Of a DNA stretch of 64,000 nucleotides, positions 7,465-16,087 are shown one piece after another (within the stretch, counting starts at the first letter, position 1; every line of letters starts with the position of its first letter). The notes beneath the pieces are model-generated. The model was not told the DNA's origin. It ran no database searches and worked only from the letters and a program-made list of their open reading frames with translations. The stretch is taken from the NCBI GenBank assembly GCA_031404455.1, contig JANNHP010000312.1, positions 1-64,000 of the forward strand, written 5' to 3'. Origin of the DNA: JANNHP01 sp031404455 (GTDB taxonomy: Bacteria > Planctomycetota > JAJSAM01 > JAJVHW01). Position numbers and translations under genes: made by a program.

Positions 7465-9327
7465 ATGCGACGCATCTCCCTGACGGCTCCGGCCGCGCTG
7501 GCGGTCGCGACGCTCGTCTGCGGCCCGGCGGCTGCCGACGACTCCCCGCCGGACGCGATGGGCGGTCCGATGGCCGGGAGCGCGCCGCGGCGCGTGGTCC
7601 ACGACCCCGTCTACTTCCGCGAGAACGTCCTCCCACTCCTCGACCGCAACTGCGCCTCCTGCCACGACGCTGCCGACCCGGAGAACAAGTCCAAGAACCG
7701 CCTGGTCGCGCGCGGCAAGGACGGCGCCTGGACCGACGACGCCGTCCGCCTGAACTACGAGAACGTCGTGAAGTTCCTAGATCCCGCGACGCCTGAGCGC
7801 AGCACCGTGCTGCTCAAGCTGGTCCCGGTCTCCTTTGGCGGGATCGACCACGACGGCGGAAAGGCCGACGACGAACACCTGCCGCGCGCCCTCCTCGATC
7901 CGAAGGGCCCTCTCGTGGCGTGGATCTTCGGCGCCGGGCCGGCGGCGGCACCCCCGGTGGCCGTCTCGGCGCCGCTGCCTCGCACCGTGACGCTCGGCGA
8001 GGAGGTCCCCCTCGACGCCTCGCTCACCTACGACCCCGACGGCGACCCGGTGTCCGTCTCGTGGGACGTCGCCGACGCGCCGCAGAACGCGCGTGCGCAG
8101 GTGGAGGACTCGCGGGCGAAGAGGACCCGCATCGTCCCCGACCGGGAGGGGCCGTGGGTGATCCGCTGCCGCCCGAGCGACGGGAAGCTCTCCGGCTGGC
8201 CGTTGCGTCTCCGGTTCGCGGTCGTCCCGAAGAAGCGCGACGACGCGCCCGCCGCCCCGACGGCCTCGCCCGATTCGATCGACTCCGCCACGCGGCGCCT
8301 GACCCGCGAGCTCCACCTCGACCTCTTCGGCCGCACCCCGACCGAGGACGAGCTCGCGCGCTGGGCGACGATGCCCGCCGAGGCGCGCGTCGACGCGATG
8401 CTCAGCTCGCCGGAGTCGTGGCGCAACTGGTTCGACGAGGAGTCGTTCTACTTCCTCCTGATCGACCAGTTCCGGCCGGTCTCCGACCGCCTCGCGGCCG
8501 TGCCCGAGAAGATGGCGGCGGGCGAGATCTCGTTCCGCGACGTTCACCGCGAGTTCGCGCTCTCCGCCGAGTTCAACGCGCGCAACCCGGGCAACGACAC
8601 CTACGTCACCGTCGTGTTCGAGCAGTTCCTCGGGATGGAGGTCCAGAAGGAGCCGCGCGTGCTCGCCGCCGGCAAGAAGATGTACGACGGCGCCGTGTCG
8701 CGGATCTTCGACGAGAAGGGCGACAGCCAGAGCGACGTCGTGCGCATCACGCTCGCGCAGCCGTCGTACGTGGATCTCTTCCTGCGGCGGATGCAGATGC
8801 GCTACCTCGGCGAAGAGCTCCCGAAGGCGGAGCACGAGGCGTCGCTGTCCCTCCTCGCCGCCGACCCGCGCCTCTTTCGCCAGGTGCTGCGCGAGTGGCT
8901 CCTCTCGGATCGGTACGGCGGCCCCGCGCGATCGCCGAAGCCGAAGAACGACCGCCAGTTCATCCGCAGTCTCTTCGTCGACCTCCTCGGCCGTCCGCCG
9001 GCGTACGAGGAATTCCGCAACATGCGCAACGCGCTGCAGGCCATCTCCGATCCGAAACCCCTGCGCGGCGTGATGGCGAAGGTCCTCCTCGACTCCGGCG
9101 CCGTCCTCGCCCCCGCCGCGGCCGCCGCCTCCGCCGCGCCAGGCTCGACCGGGATCACCACGGACCAGGCCGACTCGCAGATCCGCGAGCTCTTCCGCCG
9201 CCTCCTCGGCCGCGACCCCGAGCGCAAGGAGCACGCCGCCTTCACCGCCGCCCTGCGCGAGCCCGGCACCACCTGGCGCACCGCGGCGCTCGCGCTCTTG
9301 TCGAGCCCGCAGTATCAGTACTACTGA
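7465..9327 (+). CDS. Secreted Planctomycete-type cytochrome c / PSCyt2-like protein
   Basis: This 620-aa exported protein has a signal peptide ending near PAAADD. A haem-binding CASCH (residues 63-67) sits in a PSCyt1-like module that starts YFRENVLPLLDRNCASCH. A PKD/Ig-like stretch follows (TYDPDGDPVSVSWDV, about residues 190-260). The C-terminal half contains repeated LDLFGRTPTEDEL / VDLLGRPPAYEEF / RRLLGRDPERKE motifs typical of the DUF1549 (PSCyt2) family of Planctomycetes and relatives. There are thus three copies of the short LGRxP helix motif. The function is unknown; such proteins are thought to act in periplasmic polymer or redox processes. The ATG at 7465 is chosen because it directly begins a good signal peptide. 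Confidence 0.75.
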   Translation: MRRISLTAPAALAVATLVCGPAAADDSPPDAMGGPMAGSAPRRVVHDPVYFRENVLPLLDRNCASCHDAADPENKSKNRLVARGKDGAWTDDAVRLNYENVVKFLDPATPERSTVLLKLVPVSFGGIDHDGGKADDEHLPRALLDPKGPLVAWIFGAGPAAAPPVAVSAPLPRTVTLGEEVPLDASLTYDPDGDPVSVSWDVADAPQNARAQVEDSRAKRTRIVPDREGPWVIRCRPSDGKLSGWPLRLRFAVVPKKRDDAPAAPTASPDSIDSATRRLTRELHLDLFGRTPTEDELARWATMPAEARVDAMLSSPESWRNWFDEESFYFLLIDQFRPVSDRLAAVPEKMAAGEISFRDVHREFALSAEFNARNPGNDTYVTVVFEQFLGMEVQKEPRVLAAGKKMYDGAVSRIFDEKGDSQSDVVRITLAQPSYVDLFLRRMQMRYLGEELPKAEHEASLSLLAADPRLFRQVLREWLLSDRYGGPARSPKPKNDRQFIRSLFVDLLGRPPAYEEFRNMRNALQAISDPKPLRGVMAKVLLDSGAVLAPAAAAASAAPGSTGITTDQADSQIRELFRRLLGRDPERKEHAAFTAALREPGTTWRTAALALLSSPQYQYY

Positions 9328-9490
9328 CCGACCCGTTCGAGGGCGCGCGCGTGCGTGGCTGTCCAAGGGCAGTTGCCGCTCCGAACCGGGCTGCCCGCGT
9401 CGCCGATCTGCCGCGCGGTGCGCACGCGCGAGCGCCGACGGGCCGGTCGTCGCGCGATCTCGCATCCCAAGACGCCTGGCATACCTTCAC

Positions 9491-9502
9491 ACGGTATACC
9501 GT
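9491..9502 (+). promoter_or_regulatory. Palindromic candidate operator for higBA
   Basis: ACGGTATACCGT is a perfect 12-bp palindrome 20 bp upstream of the higB GTG. It is next to related half-sites (GGTATCC at 9509-9515 and GCATACC upstream). HigA-type antitoxins autorepress by binding palindromes over their promoter, so this is the most likely operator. Confidence 0.5.
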
Positions 9503-9509
9503 CTGGCGG

Positions 9510-9515
9510 TATCCT
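9510..9515 (+). promoter_or_regulatory. Candidate -10 element of higBA
   Basis: TATCCT ends seven bases before the GTG start of higB and lies eight bases after the palindrome. A bound repressor would cover it. The spacing again fits leaderless transcription. Confidence 0.4.
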
Positions 9516-9522
9516 CGGTGCC

Positions 9523-9813
9523 GTGGCGATCCGGAGCTTCGCCGACCCCGTCGTCGAGAGGTTCTTCCGAGAGGGACACATCGCGAGGGGAGCCGGCTGG
9601 GCCAACCGCGCGAGGACCGTCGCAAGGAAGCTGGACATGGTCGATTTCGCGAACGTGCTGTCGGACCTGGCGTCGCCACCGGGCAACGGGCTCGAAGCGC
9701 TGCGGGGCGACCTTCGAGGCCTGCACAGCATCCGGGTCAACGACCAGTGGCGGATCGTCTTCCGTTGGACGCCCTCCGGTCCGGCCGAAGTCGACGTTCG
9801 CGACTACCACTAG
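9523..9813 (+). CDS. higB: HigB/RelE-family toxin
   Basis: This 96-aa protein resembles HigB-type RelE-superfamily mRNA interferases that cut ribosome-bound mRNA. The supporting segments are FADPVVERFF, ARTVARKLDMVDFA, PPGNGLEALRGDLRGLHSIRVNDQWRIVFRW and the C-terminal EVDVRDYH. I chose the GTG at 9523 because homology begins there, although the frame is open from further upstream. The antitoxin gene starts eight bases after the stop, in the toxin-first order typical of higBA loci. Confidence 0.88.
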   Translation: MAIRSFADPVVERFFREGHIARGAGWANRARTVARKLDMVDFANVLSDLASPPGNGLEALRGDLRGLHSIRVNDQWRIVFRWTPSGPAEVDVRDYH

Positions 9814-9821
9814 GAGCCGTC

Positions 9822-10121
9822 ATGAAGAAGACCACGCCGCGCAGGAAGCCCACGACGCCGGGCGAGATCCTCCGGGCGGAGTTCCTCAATCCCATGGGGA
9901 TCTCGCAGAAGCAGCTCGCCGATCACCTCGGCTGCGACGTGAAGGTCGTGAACCGCATCGTGAACGGCCGTAGCGCGGTGACCGCTGAGATGGCCCTGAA
10001 GCTCGGCGCCGCGCTCCGTACGTCGCCTGAGTTCTGGCTGAGCGCGCAGAAGGCGACCGATCTCCATCGGGCCATGAGTCACGCCTCGAGCCTGCCGGAA
10101 CCGCTGCTCCAGGCGAGCTGA
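9822..10121 (+). CDS. higA: HigA-family antitoxin (XRE HTH)
   Basis: This 99-aa protein neutralises HigB and probably represses the operon. A helix-turn-helix spans residues 25-55 (ISQKQLADHLGCDVKVVNRIVNGRS), followed by the family-typical ALKLGAALRTSPEFWLSAQ. The first dozen residues are basic. The ATG at 9822 follows TAGGAG, which is both the end of higB and a ribosome site. The pair looks intact. Confidence 0.9.
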   Translation: MKKTTPRRKPTTPGEILRAEFLNPMGISQKQLADHLGCDVKVVNRIVNGRSAVTAEMALKLGAALRTSPEFWLSAQKATDLHRAMSHASSLPEPLLQAS

Positions 10122-10194
10122 TCCGGCGAACGGGGTCCACGCGCCGCCGCGGTCATTGCGACGAACCGCTCCCTGGCGAGAGGATGGCCGCAGA

Positions 10195-11517
10195 TTGACC
10201 GCTCCGAACTACGACCTGCTCCACGACGAGGGCGCGCTCGTCCCCATCAAGGCGTGGACGCGCGGCGTGCCGATCGAGGCGCAGGCCCGCGCGCAGCTCG
10301 CGAACATCGCGCGCATGCCGTTCGTCCACGGATGGGTCGCGGTGATGCCCGACGTCCACTGGGGGATCGGCGCAACGGTCGGCAGCGTCATCGCGACGCG
10401 CGGGGCGATCATCCCCGCCGCCGTCGGCGTGGACATCGGCTGCGGCATGATGGCCGTGCGCACGACGCTGACCGCATCCGACCTTCCCGACGATCTGCGC
10501 GCGCTGCGCACGGCGATCGAGAAGGCGGTCCCGCATGGCCGCACCGACAACGGCGGCAAGGGCGACCGCGGCACGTGGCACGATCCGCCGGCGGCGCAGG
10601 TGGCGGCGTGGAGCGAGATGGAGACGGGCTTCCGCCGCATCGTCGAGAAGCACCCCGAGGTCGCGCGCGCCAGGCACCTGCAACATCTCGGCACGCTCGG
10701 CACGGGCAACCACTTCATCGAGGTCTGCCTCGACGGTGAGGAGGAGGCGCATCGCGCCGGCGACGAACGGGGGCGGTCCGCGTTGGAAGAGCGGACCCGA
10801 ACTCGCCTGCGGAGAGTTCGGGAGCACCCGCAGCGCGTGTGGTTCATGCTCCACAGCGGCTCGCGCGGCGTGGGCAACCGGATCGGGACGCACTTCATCG
10901 AGCTCGCGAAGAACGACATGGGGCGTCAGATCGCGAACCTCCCCGACAAGGACCTCGCCTACTTCGAAGAGGGTGCCACGCACTTCGACGACTACTGCTT
11001 CGCGGTAGCTTGGGCGCAGCGTTTCGCCATGCGCAACCGCGAGCTGATGATGGACGCCGTCGTCGCCGCCGCGCGCGCGACGCCGGGCATCGCGCCGTTT
11101 GCGGCCGACGCGCTGGTCGTCAACTGCCACCACAACTACGTGAGCCGCGAGGAGCACCTCGGCGCGCAGGTCTGGGTCACGCGCAAGGGCGCGGTCCGCG
11201 CGGGCGCCTCCGACCTCGGGATCATCCCGGGCAGCATGGGTGCCAAGAGCTACATCGTGCGCGGCCGGGGCAACAAGGAGAGCTTCGAGAGCTGCAGCCA
11301 CGGCGCCGGACGCGCGATGTCGCGGGGCGAGGCGAGACGCCGCTTCACGCTGGCCGACCACGTCGCAGCAACTGAGGGCGTCGAGTGCAGGAAGGACGCT
11401 GACGTCATCGACGAGACGCCCGCCGCGTACAAGTCGATCGACGCCGTGATGGAGGCGCAGCGCGATCTCGTGGAGATCGTGCACACGCTGAAGCAGGTGG
11501 TTTGCGTGAAGGGCTGA
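10195..11517 (+). CDS. rtcB: RNA ligase RtcB
   Basis: This roughly 440-aa GTP- and manganese-dependent ligase joins RNA 2',3'-cyclic phosphate or 3'-phosphate ends to 5'-OH ends in RNA repair. It carries the metal/active-site motifs MPDVHWGIGATVGSVI and GVDIGCGM (catalytic-region Cys), plus GTGNHFIE, HSGSRG, NCHHNYV, GSMGAKSYIV and the guanylylated His in CSHGAGRAMSR. I prefer the TTG at 10195, where homology starts, preceded by GAGAGG; an upstream in-frame TTG at 10156 is possible. No archease or RtcA gene is adjacent. Confidence 0.94.
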   Translation: MTAPNYDLLHDEGALVPIKAWTRGVPIEAQARAQLANIARMPFVHGWVAVMPDVHWGIGATVGSVIATRGAIIPAAVGVDIGCGMMAVRTTLTASDLPDDLRALRTAIEKAVPHGRTDNGGKGDRGTWHDPPAAQVAAWSEMETGFRRIVEKHPEVARARHLQHLGTLGTGNHFIEVCLDGEEEAHRAGDERGRSALEERTRTRLRRVREHPQRVWFMLHSGSRGVGNRIGTHFIELAKNDMGRQIANLPDKDLAYFEEGATHFDDYCFAVAWAQRFAMRNRELMMDAVVAAARATPGIAPFAADALVVNCHHNYVSREEHLGAQVWVTRKGAVRAGASDLGIIPGSMGAKSYIVRGRGNKESFESCSHGAGRAMSRGEARRRFTLADHVAATEGVECRKDADVIDETPAAYKSIDAVMEAQRDLVEIVHTLKQVVCVKG

Positions 11518-11520
11518 GCG

Positions 11521-11568
11521 GGGGCGGCGGCGCGGCATCGCGACACACCACGCTTTCGCCGCCGCCCC
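11521..11568. terminator. Candidate bidirectional terminator
   Basis: GGGGCGGCGGCG (11521-11532) and CGCCGCCGCCCC (11557-11568) form a perfect 12-bp stem around a 24-base loop between the convergent rtcB and TPR-methyltransferase genes. There is no clear T-tract, so termination is plausible but not certain. Confidence 0.5.
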
Positions 11569-11569
11569 G

Positions 11570-12931
11570 TCAGCGGACGGCCACGACGACCAGACCGGCG
11601 ACCGGGGCCGCCTTCTCCATCCGCAGCGGCTCGCGCTCGCAGGAGCGGATGGTGAACCCGCAGGCCTCGAGCGAGCTCCGCACGTAGGACTCGGCGTGCG
11701 TGTAGCGGCCGTGCGGGTTGAGCCGCTGGCCGCCCGGGAGGTCCTCTTCGGGCGCCGTCTCCACCGTGAAGAGCAGACGGCCGCCCGGTCGCAGCGCCTT
11801 GCCCGCGGCGACGAACACGGGGTCGAGGCGTCCGAAGTAGACGAGCGTGTCCGCCGAGAGCACGACATCGAACGCGGAGGGCCGCTCGCCGAGATACTCC
11901 GTGAGCTCGGCTTCGACGAGCTCGTCGTACACCTCGCGCGCCTTCGCCTTGGCGAGCATGCCGGGCGAGAGGTCGACGCCGGTCAGGCGTCGCGCCATCG
12001 GTTTCAGCGCGGGGCCGCACCATCCGGTTCCGCAGCCGGCGTCGAGGATGTCGAGCGACGCCGCGGCGCCGGGGACCTCGCGCCGAAGGGCCTCGGTGAG
12101 GAGGTCCGGCGCGCGGTACTTCAGCACCGTCAGCATCTCGTCGAAGCTGCGCGAGAAGCTGTCGAAGTGCGCCGAGATGTACGCGTTCGACGCGCGGTCG
12201 GGGACGTTCGTCCCGGAGCAGGCCGCGAGCATGTGCAGCGCGATCGGGTGGTCGGGCTCGCGCTTCAGCCACTCCGCGTAGACCTCCGCCGCGTCGGCGA
12301 TGCGTCCGGCGGCGTAGAGCGTGTTCCCGAGGTTGCGGTACGCCGGCCAGTCGTGGGCGTCGAGTTTGACCGACTTGACGTAGGCCGTGATCGCGTCGTC
12401 GAACTTGCCCTGCTTCTTCAGCGCGTTGCCGAGGTTGAAGTAGGCGTTGCCGAACTCCGCCTCGAACTTGATCGCGTTGTGGAACGCGGCGATCGACTCC
12501 TCCATCCGGCCCAGGTTCTTCAGCGCGATGCCGAGGTTGTTCCACGCCTTCGAGAAGTCGGGTCTGAGCGCGATCACCTTCTCGTAGACGGTCACCGCCT
12601 CGCCGAAACGCCCCATCTGCGTCAGCACGTTGCCGAGGTTGTTGTGCGCGTCGGAGTAACCCGGGCTGATCTCGACGGCGCGCCGGATGATCGCGACGCC
12701 CTCCTCCGAGCGCTTCTGCTGGTGCCGCAGCACGCCCTGGAAGTGGAGCGCGTCGGGGTGGTCGGGATGCTTCGCGAGGATCTGCGCGTACACCGTTTCC
12801 GCTTCGTCGAGGAGCCCGTCCATCTGTTTCGCGATCGCGAGCTGGACCGCGTCTTCGAGCGAGAGCTGGTGCACCTCCTCGCGGGCGGGCGGCGCGCCGG
12901 GTCCGGCGTCCGGCGTGTCGGGCTGCGTCAT
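11570..12931 (-). CDS. TPR-repeat SAM-dependent methyltransferase
   Basis: This 453-aa cytoplasmic protein joins about six tetratricopeptide repeats (residues 30-240, with repeated NNLGNVL / NNLGIAL / FNLGNAL cores) to a class-I methyltransferase domain (about 265-453). The SAM-binding motif is LDILDAGCGTGWCGPAL, followed by LTGVDLSPGML and a VLSADTLVYFG motif. The TPR part probably binds a protein partner. It is 22 bp downstream of the PI-PLC-like gene on the same strand, so the two are likely co-transcribed. The methyl acceptor is unknown. Confidence 0.82.
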   Translation of the reverse strand: MTQPDTPDAGPGAPPAREEVHQLSLEDAVQLAIAKQMDGLLDEAETVYAQILAKHPDHPDALHFQGVLRHQQKRSEEGVAIIRRAVEISPGYSDAHNNLGNVLTQMGRFGEAVTVYEKVIALRPDFSKAWNNLGIALKNLGRMEESIAAFHNAIKFEAEFGNAYFNLGNALKKQGKFDDAITAYVKSVKLDAHDWPAYRNLGNTLYAAGRIADAAEVYAEWLKREPDHPIALHMLAACSGTNVPDRASNAYISAHFDSFSRSFDEMLTVLKYRAPDLLTEALRREVPGAAASLDILDAGCGTGWCGPALKPMARRLTGVDLSPGMLAKAKAREVYDELVEAELTEYLGERPSAFDVVLSADTLVYFGRLDPVFVAAGKALRPGGRLLFTVETAPEEDLPGGQRLNPHGRYTHAESYVRSSLEACGFTIRSCEREPLRMEKAAPVAGLVVVAVR

Positions 12932-12953
12932 GGGCGGGAGGGTGGCGCGCGTC

Positions 12954-14000
12954 TCACGCTCCCTCGTCCTCGACCTCCTGCCGCGACTTCTCGTTCATCG
13001 CGACGATCAGCTTGTTCGTATCCTCGTTGACGAAGTCGTAGCTGAAGATGTTCGGGAGCGAGTAGTTGCGGAAGGCCAGGGTCGAGTACATGACGTTCTT
13101 CTTCATGAACCCGCCCGACAGCTTGTACTTGTCCTCGAACCCCTGCTCGGTGGGCGCGCGCTCGCCCTGCATCAGCCGGAGCATGTAGGCCGTCGACGCG
13201 TGGGTGCCGCCGTGCACCTTCTTGTCGCCGGTGTTGTAGACGGCCTTCTTGGTGGTGCCCCGCTCGATGCCCGTGCTCGACGCCGGGTTCTTGTAGGTCT
13301 TCTGCCAGTAGACCTGCCAGAGGTGCCGGTGGTCCTTGCCGTGCTTCTCGTTGTGCTCGTACTGCCCCTTCAGCCCGTTGCAGACCACGTTGTGGAGCGC
13401 ATGGGTGCCGGAGTAGCAGCCGCAGGTCGCGATGCCGTTGCTGATGCCCGCGCCCTTGTACTTGCTGTACGCGTGGATGCCCTGGGCCTGGTCGATGACC
13501 GTGCCGAACTTCTTCGAATCGAGGATGCAGATCATCCCGCCGCCCTGGGACGCGATCTGCTTGAGCGTCTTCTCGCAGAGGTTTCCCGTGCCGGTGTGCA
13601 GCACGCCCGCCGCGCTCTTCTTGATGATCTCGTGGACGTTGGTCGCGATCGACGTGTGCGAGATCCTGAAGATCACGACCTCGGACCTGTGCACGCCGCA
13701 CCAGAGAGCGGCGGTCTCGAGCACACGGTCGACGGGGATGCTGCTGTAGGCGCCTTGACCGCCGGTGGTGTGGTGGGCCACGACCTTGTTCTCGTGCACG
13801 TCGAGCCGGAGGTCGAAGAAGCGCGTGCCGACCCCGAGTTGCTGGCTGATCGTGAGGTTCTGCGTGGCGGCGTTCGACTGGGTGCCGAAGGTCGTCAGCT
13901 CGATGTGGTCCTTCGCCGTGCCGGCGTCGTGGCTGCCGGGCAGGATCATGTGACCGAGCGTGCGGTCCCCGTACTTCCCCATCCAGTCTGCAAGTGACAT
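12954..14000 (-). CDS. PI-PLC-like phosphodiesterase, candidate T6SS effector
   Basis: This 348-aa protein has the X-region of phosphatidylinositol-specific phospholipase C. The first catalytic His-Asp pair is H24-D25 in ILPGSHDAGT. The GTRFFDLRLDV segment (around residues 58-68) supplies the conserved Arg and Asp. The second His is H76 or H77 in VVAHHTT. There is no signal peptide or membrane segment, so a separate export route is needed. It lies beside a complete T6SS and next to the fused sheath protein. A lipase effector for that system is therefore a reasonable inference. I saw no immunity gene with a membrane or periplasmic signal next to it. Confidence 0.72.
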   Translation of the reverse strand: MSLADWMGKYGDRTLGHMILPGSHDAGTAKDHIELTTFGTQSNAATQNLTISQQLGVGTRFFDLRLDVHENKVVAHHTTGGQGAYSSIPVDRVLETAALWCGVHRSEVVIFRISHTSIATNVHEIIKKSAAGVLHTGTGNLCEKTLKQIASQGGGMICILDSKKFGTVIDQAQGIHAYSKYKGAGISNGIATCGCYSGTHALHNVVCNGLKGQYEHNEKHGKDHRHLWQVYWQKTYKNPASSTGIERGTTKKAVYNTGDKKVHGGTHASTAYMLRLMQGERAPTEQGFEDKYKLSGGFMKKNVMYSTLAFRNYSLPNIFSYDFVNEDTNKLIVAMNEKSRQEVEDEGA

Positions 14001-14314
14001 GTTGGTCGCTCCCGGTCAGCCGCCCGTGCCCGAGCGCGGCGCGATCGCCCCGACGGTGTCGCGGCCGCGCGACACGGCCTCGCCATCACCCGGCCCGAGG
14101 AGTCGTCGGTGAGGCGGGATCGCTCCGCCGCGCGGTCACGTCGGCGGAAGTCTAGTCGGGCGTTCGACGGCCGCGCAACCGACTTCCCCGCCCCCGCGGG
14201 TGGCCGCGCCGCAGACGGGAGCGGGCGCGCGGCGGGAGCGGGCGCCGCCCGTCCGGTACCATCATCGCCGCGAACCGTCCGCCGGGAGGCCGGGGCCGCG
14301 CGCGAGGAGCCACT
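14001..14314. other. Divergent intergenic region
   Basis: This 314-bp stretch separates the PI-PLC-like gene from the TssB-TssC fusion gene. I see no coding sequence or RNA gene. TACCAT at 14257-14262 may be a -10 for the fusion gene, whose ATG is preceded by CGAGGAG. GGGAGC lies in front of the PI-PLC-like ATG as its ribosome site. Confidence 0.5.
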
Positions 14315-15787
14315 ATGCCGAATCCATCCGGGCCGGGCGAGGACGAGGCCTTCCGACTCCTCGTGATGGCCGACCTGACCGGTCGCGCCAGCCGCGGCGT
14401 CGTCGAGACGGGCCGGGCGCTCGCGAAGCGGCGGACGGTCGCGATCGACCGCGACGTCTTCGACGACGTGATCGCGGCGACGGCGCCGTCGCTGCGCGTT
14501 GCGGCGGGCGGCGACGCGGTGCTCGTGTTCAGGAGCCTCGACGACTTCCGGCCCGAGGCGCTCGTCGAGAACGTGCCGGCATTGCGGGAGCTGATGACGC
14601 TGCGCAGGCGTCTCGCGAACCCCGCGACCTTCGACGACGCGCTCGGCGATGCGAGGCGTGCGCTCGGTGCCGGTGAGCCGGAGTCTGCGCGCGCATCGGC
14701 CGGACGCGAGACGCGAGAGGAACTCGCGCCGGAGACGGACGGAGCGAGCGTCCTCGAACAACTCCTCGCGGGCTCCGCGACGCGGCGCGCCGAGCCGGCG
14801 GGAGACGACTGGGACGCGGCCGTGCGCGGGATGGTCGCGCCGGAGATCGCCCGCATCCGCGTGCCCGGGGCGGTGCAGGGCCAGTCGGCGTGGGTCGCCG
14901 CCGCCGACGCGGCGCTCGCGGCCCGGCTGCGAGCGGTGCTGCGTCATCCGGCGTTCCGGTCGCTCGAGGCGACGTGGCGCTCGATCCACCGTCTGGTCCG
15001 GCGTCTCGAGACCGGCGCGGAACTGAAGATCGCCCTCCTCGACGTCTCGCGCGACGAGGTGGCCGCCGACGCGGGCGTGTCGGGCGGGTTCGAGACGAGC
15101 GGGCTGCACGAGATCCTCGTCGAGCGCACCGTCGGCACGCAGGGCGGCAAGCCCTGGTCGCTCGTCGTCGCCGACTTCGCGTTCGACGCCGAACCGCGCG
15201 ACGTCGCGACGCTGCTGCGCCTCGCCCGGATCGTCCGTGCGGGGCAGGCGAACCTCGTGACCGGCGCTGCGCCGGGCGTCGTCGGATGCCGCTCGCTCGG
15301 CGAGACGCCCGATCCCGGCGACTGGAACGCTGCCTCGGACGGGACGGGTCAGACCGTCTGGTCCGCGCTGCGGCGCGCGCCGGAGGCCGCGTCGGTCGCG
15401 GTCGCCTGGCCGCGACTGCTCGTCCGTCTCCCGTACGGCGAGGCGACCGATCAGGCGGAGGGCTTCTCGTTCGAGGAACTCGCCGACGGGTTCGGACACG
15501 AACGCCTGCTGTGGGGCAACGGCGCCTTCGCGGTCGCGCTGGCAATCGCGCGCGCTCGCGCCACGGGCGAAGACGTCGACCCGGAGATCGACGACCTGCC
15601 GGCGCTCGTCGCGACGCGCGACGGCGAGACGGAACTGCAGCCCTGTGCGGAGACGTGGCTCGCGACGCGCGGCGTCGAACGTACGCTCGCTCGCGGACTC
15701 CTGCCGATCGTCTCGGTCAGGGGCCGCGGCGCGGTGCGGCTCGGGAACGTGAACTCGATCGCGGATCCGCCGGCACGGCTCGTCTGA
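14315..15787 (+). CDS. Fused TssB-TssC-like T6SS sheath protein
   Basis: This 490-aa protein aligns with TssB and then TssC in one chain. Residues about 14-110 match TssB (MADLTGRASRG, TVAIDRDVFDDVIAATAP, FRSLDDFRPEALVENVPALRELMTLRRRL). Residues about 165-485 match TssC (LRHPAFRSLEATWRSIHRLVRR, KPWSLVVADFAFD, WPRLLVRLPYG). The TssB N-terminal strand region is missing. The protein stops where canonical TssC would begin its last 100 or so residues, the part ending in the sheath handshake strands. Separate full-length tssB and tssC exist at 28292-30273, so this is an extra, divergent sheath-like protein. It is convergent with the PAAR gene (9-bp gap). Confidence 0.8.
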   Translation: MPNPSGPGEDEAFRLLVMADLTGRASRGVVETGRALAKRRTVAIDRDVFDDVIAATAPSLRVAAGGDAVLVFRSLDDFRPEALVENVPALRELMTLRRRLANPATFDDALGDARRALGAGEPESARASAGRETREELAPETDGASVLEQLLAGSATRRAEPAGDDWDAAVRGMVAPEIARIRVPGAVQGQSAWVAAADAALAARLRAVLRHPAFRSLEATWRSIHRLVRRLETGAELKIALLDVSRDEVAADAGVSGGFETSGLHEILVERTVGTQGGKPWSLVVADFAFDAEPRDVATLLRLARIVRAGQANLVTGAAPGVVGCRSLGETPDPGDWNAASDGTGQTVWSALRRAPEAASVAVAWPRLLVRLPYGEATDQAEGFSFEELADGFGHERLLWGNGAFAVALAIARARATGEDVDPEIDDLPALVATRDGETELQPCAETWLATRGVERTLARGLLPIVSVRGRGAVRLGNVNSIADPPARLV

Positions 15788-15796
15788 TGCGCCGCG

Positions 15797-16087
15797 TCAG
15801 CCGATCATCACGGTGAAGCAGCCGAGCACGATCGACCCGCCGTGCGCCGTCATGTCGCCCAGCCGCGCCGCCGGCATTCCGCCGATCATCACGGTGAAGC
15901 TGCCGAGCGCGATCACGTCCGGCGGGCCGACGCACACGCACATGTCGCCGACGCGCGCGGCCGGCATGCCGCCGATCAGGACCGTCGGGCAGCCCGGCGG
16001 GAGGATCGGTCCGCCGACGTGCGGGACGGGGCCGGTGAGCATGGGGCAGACGTGCATGTCGCTCGCGCGCGCGGCCGGCTGACCCAT
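15797..16087 (-). CDS. PAAR-domain T6SS spike tip protein
   Basis: This 96-aa PAAR protein would sharpen the VgrG spike and may carry cargo. It shows repeated GG-MPAARxGD motifs (IGGMPAARVGDMCVC and IGGMPAARLGDMTAH), metal-binding His and Cys residues (MHVCP, CVCVG, AHGG), and the start ARASDMHVCPM. No effector extension is present. The ATG at 16087 overlaps the stop of the upstream gene by one base (TGATG). It is the last gene of the main T6SS run. Confidence 0.9.
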   Translation of the reverse strand: MGQPAARASDMHVCPMLTGPVPHVGGPILPPGCPTVLIGGMPAARVGDMCVCVGPPDVIALGSFTVMIGGMPAARLGDMTAHGGSIVLGCFTVMIG

